From NCBI GenBank assembly GCA_023512665.1, contig JAILZC010000086.1:1-5256 (forward strand): DNA of 5,256 nucleotides. Direction: 5' to 3'. Below are positions 1 to 3,422 of the stretch, one piece after another. Every line of letters begins with the position of its first letter. Within the stretch, counting starts at the first letter, position 1. Made by a program: the position numbers and the translations under genes. A model generated the notes under the pieces. It was not told where the DNA came from and made no database searches. It saw only the letters and a program-made list of their open reading frames with translations. The DNA comes from Candidatus Bipolaricaulota bacterium. GTDB lineage: Bacteria; Bipolaricaulota; Bipolaricaulia; RBG-16-55-9; DRXL01.

Positions 1-371
1 GCCTGCACCGGCTTATCGGCCGTGAGCTGCACCACCGTGCTGCTCGTGCCCACGCCGGAGGCGTCCACGCGCACGGTGGTGAGCGGGTAGGTGACCGGCG
101 CGCCGGTGTCGCAGCGCGCGCCCTGGGCGGTGTGAATGTGCGCGGCATGCTCGGCGTTGGGCTGGAGGCCGGTGACGCGGATATCCACCCGGATCTGGCC
201 GGGGCCGACGGGCGTGATCGTCACCTGGCCGGCGGCGCCCGGTGCCCGGTTTTCCGTCACCGTCATCGGGAACGTCGCCTGCTGCGGCTGCTGCGCCCGA
301 GCCGTCCCGGCGGCGAAGGCACCCAGCAGCGCTGCCAGTACGAGAAGGGCCGGCCGCCATCGCGTGCTCAT
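1..371 (-). CDS. Secreted CHRD-like domain protein, 3' end outside window
   Basis: The minus-strand frame is open from ATG at 371 to the window edge: 123 complete codons and no stop, so the C-terminus is missing. Residues 1-26 form a signal peptide: positive start (R4, R6), hydrophobic core at about 8-21 and an A-R-A cleavage motif before Q27. The mature part contains G-Q-V-T-I-T-P at 48-54, then V-T-G-L at 66-69, H-A-A-H-I-H at 75-80, one Cys at 87, Y-P-L at 95-97 and G-V-G-T-S at 106-110. This pattern is typical of bacterial CHRD-domain proteins, whose H-x2-H-x-H cluster resembles the Cu/Zn superoxide dismutase fold. Metal binding is inferred, and enzyme activity is not shown. The product should be exported. 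The start is supported by GGAGGT six bases upstream. No partner gene is visible beside it. The CHRD assignment is by motif; the gene call itself is firm because signal peptide, ribosome site and open frame agree. Confidence 0.82.
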   Translation of the reverse strand, partial: MSTRWRPALLVLAALLGAFAAGTARAQQPQQATFPMTVTENRAPGAAGQVTITPVGPGQIRVDIRVTGLQPNAEHAAHIHTAQGARCDTGAPVTYPLTTVRVDASGVGTSSTVVQLTADKPVQ

Positions 372-377
372 ATCGAT

Positions 378-383
378 ACCTCC
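378..383 (-). promoter_or_regulatory. Shine-Dalgarno site of the CHRD-like gene
   Basis: The minus strand reads GGAGGT, then six bases, then ATG at 371. This is a full-strength ribosome binding site and fixes the start of the secreted protein. Confidence 0.8.
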
Positions 384-384
384 A

Positions 385-404
385 TCTCACCGCGTCTCAC
401 CGCG
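385..404. repeat. Perfect tandem decamer upstream of the CHRD-like gene
   Basis: TCTCACCGCG occurs twice head to tail (385-394 and 395-404), directly upstream of the Shine-Dalgarno site of the minus-strand gene. It could be a regulator site in the leader or a chance duplication in GC-rich DNA. No clear promoter was identified above it. Confidence 0.5.
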
Positions 405-521
405 ATGCGTGCAGCGGGGGACCTCGTCCAGTATTACGGAGGACTGCGACGGCTGGATTAACGCCGGGGAGCTATCCTGCCCGCCCGTGCCCCTAGCCCG
501 CTGTGAACAGCAGGTGGGCGG

Positions 522-575
522 ATTCGATTCTTCCGCCGAGCCATCCCTAGGGGCGGAAGAATCGGATGAATCGGG
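522..575. repeat. Hairpin repeat family 1, copy 1
   Basis: Perfect 13-bp inverted arms CGATTCTTCCGCC (525-537) and GGCGGAAGAATCG (552-564) enclose a 14-nt loop that contains the palindrome CCCTAGGG (545-552). A second GAATCGG follows the right arm. The same unit recurs at 632 and 763. Confidence 0.85.
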
Positions 576-631
576 TGAGTTCCCTTCCCACCGGGCAGCA
601 CCGGTGCCGGTGCTGGTGCCGGTGGAGGCCA

Positions 632-686
632 AATTCGATTCTTCCGCCGAGCCACCCCTAGGGGCGGAAGAATCGGAAGAATCGGA
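632..686. repeat. Hairpin repeat family 1, copy 2
   Basis: Arms at 636-648 and 663-675 are identical to those of copy 1. The loop carries the 10-bp palindrome CCCCTAGGGG (655-664). GGAAGAATCGGAAGAATCGG follows as a short tandem. It starts 110 bp after copy 1; the sequence between the copies is unrelated. Confidence 0.85.
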
Positions 687-762
687 AGCATTCCCTGGTC
701 AGGGCGCCGGGGAGCCCCGGGGACAGAGGGGCAGGGGATGGAGCGGATGGGGAGAGCAAGCG

Positions 763-818
763 AATTCGATTCTTCCGCCGAGCCACCCTTAAGGACGGAA
801 GAATCGGAAGAAACGGAT
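763..818. repeat. Hairpin repeat family 1, copy 3 (variant loop)
   Basis: Left arm 767-779 is identical to the other copies. Right arm 794-806 has one change (GACGG for GGCGG). The loop palindrome is CCTTAAGG (787-794) instead of CCCTAGGG, so both halves changed together and symmetry was kept. It starts 131 bp after copy 2. Confidence 0.82.
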
Positions 819-842
819 GAACCCCGGCCCCGGTTCCCGCCC

Positions 843-867
843 GGGGCGGATGAATCGGAGGAACCGG
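843..867. repeat. Hairpin repeat family 1, right half only
   Basis: GGGGCGGATGAATCGGAGGA and the following ACCGG resemble the right arm plus tandem tail of copies 1-3 with a few substitutions. The left arm is absent, so this looks like a decayed or partial copy. Confidence 0.55.
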
Positions 868-922
868 CGCGGGCCGCCCGCCAGCGGCGCGAGGCCGGGT
901 GAGGGACAGTCTCACGGGTGCG

Positions 923-956
923 TGCGGAGCAGGAAGGAAGACGGGCCCTCACCCCC
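923..956 (+). repeat. 34-bp direct repeat, first copy, leading into element A
   Basis: This segment and 1245-1278 match at all but three positions, in the same orientation, offset by 322 bp. It consists of TGCGG, a purine-rich stretch ending GGAAGACGGG, and the left terminal repeat CCCTCACCCCC. A shared CTCACGGGTGCG precedes it at 911-922 and again at 1215-1226. Flank and element end therefore appear to have been duplicated together. Confidence 0.65.
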
Positions 957-1209
957 TACCCCCTCTCCCCCGGCCCGCTGAGAAACGCCCCGGCATACCG
1001 GGGCCCCGTGCCTTCGGCCGGGGCGGTACCACTAGACACAGCGGGCCGAGGGCGAGGGGGGGGTCTGACGTGAGCGAAGCAGCTTCGCGAACGACGCTCC
1101 CTTCTCCCGCGTGCGGGAGAGGCCCGGCGGAGCACGGGCCCCCCGGCGGAGCACGGGGCCCGCGCCGGTGGCCGGGCCGTGCCTTCGGCCGGGGGGCTGG
1201 GGGTGAGGG
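946..1209. mobile_element. MITE-like non-coding element A with 11-bp terminal inverted repeats
   Basis: It begins CCCTCACCCCC (946-956) and ends GGGGGTGAGGG (1199-1209), a perfect inverted pair. Inside the left end, 959-980 and 1039-1060 pair with 20 of 22 matches around a hairpin-rich insert. A 15-nt palindrome GCGAAGCAGCTTCGC lies at 1074-1088 and a CTCCCGC/GCGGGAG hairpin at 1104-1119. Near the right end a 19-20 nt unit is repeated in tandem (1123-1141 and 1142-1161), and CCGTGCCTTCGGCCGGGG from 1006-1023 recurs at 1177-1194. No transposase is present. Mobility is inferred from the termini and from the second copy, B. Confidence 0.55.
1123..1161. repeat. Tandem 19/20-nt repeat inside element A
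   Basis: The unit CCCGGCGGAGCACGGGCCC (1123-1141) is followed at once by the same unit with one extra G (1142-1161). It probably arose by slippage or local duplication. Confidence 0.7.
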
Positions 1210-1244
1210 CCGGCCTCACGGGTGCGGGTGCGCACGCGGCGGGG

Positions 1245-1278
1245 TGCGGGCCAGGAGGGAAGACGGGCCCTCACCCCC
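1245..1278 (+). repeat. 34-bp direct repeat, second copy, leading into element B
   Basis: Second copy of the 923-956 repeat. It runs into the left terminal repeat of element B. Confidence 0.65.
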
Positions 1279-1451
1279 CTGCCCCCCTCTCCCTCTGACG
1301 AGGGAGAGGGGGGTCTGCCGCCAGCGAAGCAGTTTCGCCGGCGCTGCTCGGCGCTTCCGCTTGGCGAGGGGGAGCGAGCTGGCGTGCGCGAAACAGCTTC
1401 GCGGACGATGCTCCCCTCTCCCGCTTGCGGGAGAGGGGCCGGGGGTGAGGG
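1268..1451. mobile_element. MITE-like non-coding element B with 11-bp terminal inverted repeats
   Basis: It begins CCCTCACCCCC (1268-1278) and ends GGGGGTGAGGG (1441-1451). Next to each terminal repeat is a strong hairpin: CCTCTCCCTC/GAGGGAGAGG on the left and CTCTCCCGC/GCGGGAGAG on the right. Two copies of the inner palindrome lie at 1324-1338 and 1388-1402. The right part (from 1388) aligns closely with element A from 1074. Gene-free. The end structure, CCCTCACCC plus hairpin at both ends in inverted orientation, is the same as that of the DUF559 unit at 2924-3422. Confidence 0.6.
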
Positions 1452-1481
1452 CCTCTCCAACGCCATCACGAACGGAGCGGC

Positions 1482-1511
1482 GGGGGCCGGGCAGAAGTGC
1501 GCTCGGCCCCC
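1482..1511 (+). terminator. Possible rho-independent terminator (weak)
   Basis: GGGGGCCG (1482-1489) pairs perfectly with CGGCCCCC (1504-1511) across a 14-nt loop, and TTTTTGTTTT follows at 1517-1526. The geometry fits termination of plus-strand transcripts, but the T-run starts five bases after the stem and no plus-strand gene lies upstream. It could instead simply mark the end of the GC-rich block. Confidence 0.25.
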
Positions 1512-1525
1512 TGTGACTTTTTGTT

Positions 1526-1834
1526 TTAAGATGTCTCAACTCTTCTCTGCGCGACCGCCCGATAAATCTCCTCGCGCTCCCGCCTCCCAATCCCCCAGAT
1601 CCTCACCGTCTTTGTCCTCTCAAACACTTCATACACTACTCGATAGGCTTGGCGATAGAACCGGATCGTCCGCAGACCGGTGAGATCATACCCCATTCGC
1701 TTGCCCAAAAGTTTCCCCAGCTCCGGCGCTTCAGCGATCTTTTCAATCTGCTTCCAGGCAAGCTTTTGCAGCGGCGGGTCCAAGGCTTTCAGATCGGCGA
1801 CGGCCCCCGCGACAAACTCAATGGTATAGCTCAT
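1526..1834 (-). CDS. RelE/ParE-type toxin of a type II toxin-antitoxin pair
   Basis: A protein of 102 residues, the usual size for this superfamily. It has the family layout: an N-terminal strand and helix (Y-T-I-E-F at 3-7, then A-D-L-K-A-L-D), a Leu/Lys-rich helix, then L-T-G-L-R-T-I-R-F at 51-59, Y-R-V-V-Y-E-V at 64-70 and I-W-G-I-G-R-R at 79-85. Arg and Lys are abundant (R55, R58, R61, R65, R84, R85), as in RelE toxins that cut mRNA on the ribosome. ParE relatives poison gyrase, and sequence alone does not decide between the two. The start codon overlaps the antitoxin stop as ATGA, so the two are translationally coupled and share the promoter at 2148-2176. The reading frame is intact. Base composition is much less GC-rich than the DNA just beyond its 3' end. 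Confidence 0.88.
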   Translation of the reverse strand: MSYTIEFVAGAVADLKALDPPLQKLAWKQIEKIAEAPELGKLLGKRMGYDLTGLRTIRFYRQAYRVVYEVFERTKTVRIWGIGRREREEIYRAVAQRRVETS

Positions 1835-2115
1835 CGCAGCCCAAGCTCCGCTGCTACCTCCTCCGCAGAGAGGACTCGATCCCCGCGACGTTCTTGGATC
1901 TCTATATACAGATTGAGATGATCAACCAGCTCCCGGAGTTCGCGAAGCTCTTGGTGCAACTTCTCGTAGGACTGAAAGTCCACGATGACGGCCTTGGGCC
2001 GGCCATGACGGAGCACGATCAGCTCGCCCTCCTTGAGCCGATCTAAAAGCTCCCCGAAATGGCGTCCGACCTCGCTGCTGGTGACTAAGCGCTTGCCTGC
2101 GATGCTCACGCCCAT
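1831..2115 (-). CDS. Phd/YefM-family antitoxin
   Basis: A protein of 94 residues. The N-terminal Phd/YefM DNA-binding fold is recognisable: V-T-S-S-E-V-G-R-H-F at 11-20, L-L-D-R-L-K-E-G at 23-30, I-V-L-R-H-G-R-P-K-A-V-I-V at 33-45 and Y-E-K-L at 50-53. A charged helix follows (about 54-78), and the tail ends S-A-E-E-V-A-A-E-L-G-L at 83-93, the part that normally wraps the toxin. In this family the antitoxin neutralises its partner and represses its own operon, alone or with the toxin. The start at 2115 has GGAGGT eight bases upstream (2124-2129). It is first in the operon, with the toxin overlapping by four bases. The pair is complete and probably functional. Stabilising a genomic region is the usual inferred role. 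Confidence 0.9.
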   Translation of the reverse strand: MGVSIAGKRLVTSSEVGRHFGELLDRLKEGELIVLRHGRPKAVIVDFQSYEKLHQELRELRELVDHLNLYIEIQERRGDRVLSAEEVAAELGLR

Positions 2116-2136
2116 CTTGCTATACCTCCCGCAAGA

Positions 2137-2155
2137 GTATACGCAAAATTATACG
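2137..2155. promoter_or_regulatory. Candidate autoregulation operator over the -10 box
   Basis: TATACG occurs twice on the plus strand (2138-2143 and 2150-2155), 12 bp apart, and the first lies in the palindrome GTATAC (2137-2142). These sites overlap the -10 box and the start region, where Phd/YefM antitoxins commonly bind. The operator role is inferred from position. Confidence 0.4.
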
Positions 2156-2176
2156 TAATACGGACCAATGAGTCAA
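2148..2176 (-). promoter_or_regulatory. Sigma70-type promoter of the toxin-antitoxin operon
   Basis: On the minus strand TTGACT (2171-2176) and TATAAT (2148-2153) are separated by exactly 17 bases, a near-consensus promoter. Transcription should start near 2141, giving a leader of about 25 nt with a strong Shine-Dalgarno site. Confidence 0.8.
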
Positions 2177-2213
2177 GATCAAGCGTTTTTATAAGGGCAT
2201 CCGGACCACAAAC

Positions 2214-2229
2214 TTGGGCATCAGCCCAA
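2214..2229. repeat. Short perfect inverted repeat upstream of the phosphatase promoter
   Basis: TTGGGC, four bases, GCCCAA. It lies about 33 bp upstream of the -10 box of the phosphatase, in the divergent intergenic region. It could be a regulator site; no function is demonstrated. Confidence 0.35.
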
Positions 2230-2261
2230 CTCGCGCGTGGCACCACGGTAGGGGGCTCTGC

Positions 2262-2267
2262 TATAAT
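2262..2267 (+). promoter_or_regulatory. TATAAT -10 box, probable leaderless promoter of the phosphatase
   Basis: A perfect TATAAT ends nine bases before ATG 2277. Normal initiation 6-8 bases after the box would put the transcript start at about 2274 or on the ATG itself, leaving no room for a Shine-Dalgarno site (the gap is AGCCCCTCT). No good -35 box is seen near 2239 (GGCACC). Confidence 0.6.
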
Positions 2268-2276
2268 AGCCCCTCT

Positions 2277-2921
2277 ATGAAGAGCTTTTATAAAACTCGC
2301 GTCTATCTCGTTCGTCACGGTGAGACCGACTGGAATGCGGAGCTGCGCGTCATGGGGCAAGTGGACATCCCGCTCAACGAGCGCGGACGCGCTCAAGCCC
2401 GCCGCACCGCCGAGCTGCTCGCCCACGAGCATTTTGATGCGATCTATTCAAGTGATCTCGTGCGCGCCGTCGAGACGGCTCAGATCATCGCCGCGCCCCA
2501 TACGCTCGATGTAATCGCGATCCCAGAGCTCCGTGAGGCGTATTATGGGCTGTGGGAAGGGCTCACCCGCGATGAAGTCTTAAAAAAATTCCCCGAAGAG
2601 TACGCGATGCGCAAGCTTGACCCTGCGAACTTTCGCCCCTCCGGCGGGGAGAATCGAAAGGAGCTCTATACCCGCGCCGCACGGATCTTCTCCGAGCTTG
2701 TCGCGCGCCACCCCAACCAACAGATTCTCATAGTGAGCCACGGCGGGACGATCCGAGCGATCGTGCGCTCTGCCCTGGGCTTGGGGCCCGGCGATGGCCA
2801 CTTCGCCGTAGATAACTGCGGGGTTACGATCATTGACAGAGAAGAAGACAGCTCCTACGAGATCTTCTCTGTTAATTCCATCTTTCACTTGAGAGAGCTG
2901 CGCACGGAGGATTTCTTTTAA
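2277..2921 (+). CDS. Histidine phosphatase (phosphoglycerate mutase-like family)
   Basis: A protein of 214 residues of the histidine phosphatase superfamily, the GpmB/PhoE/CobC-like branch. It carries the R-H-G-E motif at 13-16 with H14 as the nucleophile. Further motifs are G-Q-V-D-I-P-L-N-E-R-G at 27-37, S-S-D-L-V-R-A-V-E-T-A at 58-68 with phosphate-binding R63, E87 in L-R-E as likely acid/base, G-L-W-E-G at 91-95, P-S-G-G-E-N at 121-126 and S-H-G-G-T-I-R at 154-160 with H155. All active-site residues seem present. The substrate cannot be told: alpha-ribazole phosphate, phosphoglycerate or other small phosphoesters are all possible. I chose ATG 2277 because homologues begin a few residues before the V-R-H-G motif and a TATAAT box lies just upstream. 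An in-frame TTG at 2214 would add 21 unlikely residues upstream of that box. The stop is 2 nt before the DUF559 unit. Confidence 0.92.
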   Translation: MKSFYKTRVYLVRHGETDWNAELRVMGQVDIPLNERGRAQARRTAELLAHEHFDAIYSSDLVRAVETAQIIAAPHTLDVIAIPELREAYYGLWEGLTRDEVLKKFPEEYAMRKLDPANFRPSGGENRKELYTRAARIFSELVARHPNQQILIVSHGGTIRAIVRSALGLGPGDGHFAVDNCGVTIIDREEDSSYEIFSVNSIFHLRELRTEDFF

Positions 2922-2923
2922 GA

Positions 2924-2964
2924 CCCCTCACCCACAGCCCCTCTCCCTCAACGGGGAGAGGGGG
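2924..2964 (+). repeat. Left 41-bp inverted repeat of the DUF559 unit
   Basis: It reads CCCCTCACCC, three variable bases, GCCCCTCTCCCTC, three variable bases, GGGGAGAGGGGG. Compared with the reverse complement of 3382-3422, 35 of 41 bases match, and all differences fall in the two 3-nt blocks. CCCCTCTCCC (2938-2947) and GGGAGAGGGG (2954-2963) form a 10-bp hairpin. No T-run follows, so terminator function is doubtful. Confidence 0.85.
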
Positions 2965-2984
2965 GATGAAAATGGTGAACACGT

Positions 2985-3380
2985 ATGCCGCGTATGCCAG
3001 AGTATCGGCGGCTGCTAACTCGTGCACTACGTCAGAACATGACGGAAACCGAGGCGCTTCTCTGGGAGCATTTGCGTAATCGTCAGCTCAGCGGGCTTAA
3101 ATTTCGTCGTCAACGACCATTAGGGCGATATATCACGGATTTCTGTTGTGATGAAGCAAAGCTTATCATCGAGATTGAAGGGGAAGTTCATGATTCCCCC
3201 GATCAGAAAGCCTATGATCGAATCCGCCGACGCGACCTTGAGGCTCGCGGTTACGTGATACTATGTTTTCAGGTTGAAGAGGTTCAGCATCAGTTACCTG
3301 ATGTATTAAAGCGAATTCAACAGGTTGCTCTGAAACTACTGCGCCATTCTGATCGCTCAACCCTGTTGAAGAAGCACTGA
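2985..3380 (+). CDS. DUF559 endonuclease-like protein (Vsr/PD-(D/E)XK-related fold)
   Basis: A protein of 131 residues matching the DUF559 family by its ordered motifs: L-R-Q-N-M-T-E-T-E-A-L-L-W-E-H-L-R at 15-31, L-K-F-R-R-Q-R-P-L-G-R-Y-I-T-D-F at 38-53, L-I-I-E-I-E-G-E-V-H-D at 60-70, then R-R-D-L-E-A-R-G-Y-V-I-L-C-F at 82-95 and the V-E-E-V turn. The family resembles very-short-patch repair endonucleases. D52, E63/E65 and H69 are the likely metal or catalytic residues; many relatives have I-D-G where this has I-E-G. Activity and target are unknown. An in-frame TGA at 2976-2978 limits the start to ATG 2985 or ATG 2994, and GGTGA at 2974-2978 is a weak ribosome site. The gene lies alone between 41-bp inverted repeats and is less GC-rich than its neighbours, which suggests acquisition. 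It could be transcribed by read-through from the phosphatase. Confidence 0.88.
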   Translation: MPRMPEYRRLLTRALRQNMTETEALLWEHLRNRQLSGLKFRRQRPLGRYITDFCCDEAKLIIEIEGEVHDSPDQKAYDRIRRRDLEARGYVILCFQVEEVQHQLPDVLKRIQQVALKLLRHSDRSTLLKKH

Positions 3381-3381
3381 T

Positions 3382-3422
3382 CCCCCTCTCCCCTAGGAGG
3401 GAGAGGGGCCAGGGGTGAGGGG
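3382..3422 (-). repeat. Right 41-bp inverted repeat of the DUF559 unit
   Basis: Inverted partner of 2924-2964 with identical block lengths. The 10-bp stem is CCCCTCTCCC (3383-3392) with GGGAGAGGGG (3399-3408). It begins one base after the DUF559 stop and overlaps the last codons and stop of pyrC on the minus strand. Confidence 0.85.

Larger units (their letters stand above)
372..1525. other. Long GC-rich non-coding, repeat-filled region
   Basis: About 1.15 kb without a convincing gene. Frames are open on both strands because stop codons are rare in such GC-rich DNA. The conceptual proteins are low-complexity (Pro, Gly, Arg, Ser), simply read through the repeats and match no family I recognise. 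The region holds the three-and-a-half hairpin repeats (522-867), a 34-bp direct repeat (923-956 and 1245-1278), and palindrome-bounded elements A (946-1209) and B (1268-1451). A hand count of 1081-1140 gives 45 G+C out of 60. Confidence 0.75.
2924..3422 (+). mobile_element. Putative small mobile unit: DUF559 gene between inverted hairpin repeats
   Basis: A 499-bp segment bounded by CCCCTCACCC at the left and GGGTGAGGGG at the right, each followed inwards by a 10-bp-stem hairpin. One intact endonuclease-like gene fills the interior: 20 bp separate repeat and start on the left, one base separates stop and repeat on the right. It sits between the convergent phosphatase and pyrC genes, overlaps the pyrC 3' end, and is AT-richer inside (3301-3360 is 25 of 60 G+C). 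Gene-free elements A and B carry the same ends. No clear target-site duplication was found. Mobility is inferred. Confidence 0.5.

Noticed and set aside
136..792. Long plus-strand open frame of 218 codons
   Set aside because: It runs antisense to the signal-peptide gene and then through hairpin repeats. The conceptual protein repeats the same Ser/Glu-rich phrase because the DNA repeats. No ribosome site or family resemblance.
522..818. CRISPR-like array of three repeats
   Set aside because: The repeats are long hairpins with internal variation, and intervals of about 55-75 bp are irregular and uneven. No cas gene or leader is present.
899..1590. Several 120-205 codon open frames on both strands, rich in Pro, Gly and Arg
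   Set aside because: They are translations of elements A and B in GC-rich DNA with few stops. All frames look equally open and equally low in complexity.
2214..2276. Earlier TTG start for the histidine phosphatase
   Set aside because: It would add 21 residues with no family counterpart and would place the start upstream of the TATAAT box.
2937..2964. Rho-independent terminator after the phosphatase
   Set aside because: The stem is strong, but no T-run follows on either strand, so it is listed as part of a repeat instead.
2985..3380. True Vsr mismatch endonuclease paired with a cytosine methylase
   Set aside because: Motif order and length fit DUF559 rather than classical Vsr, and no methyltransferase gene lies nearby.
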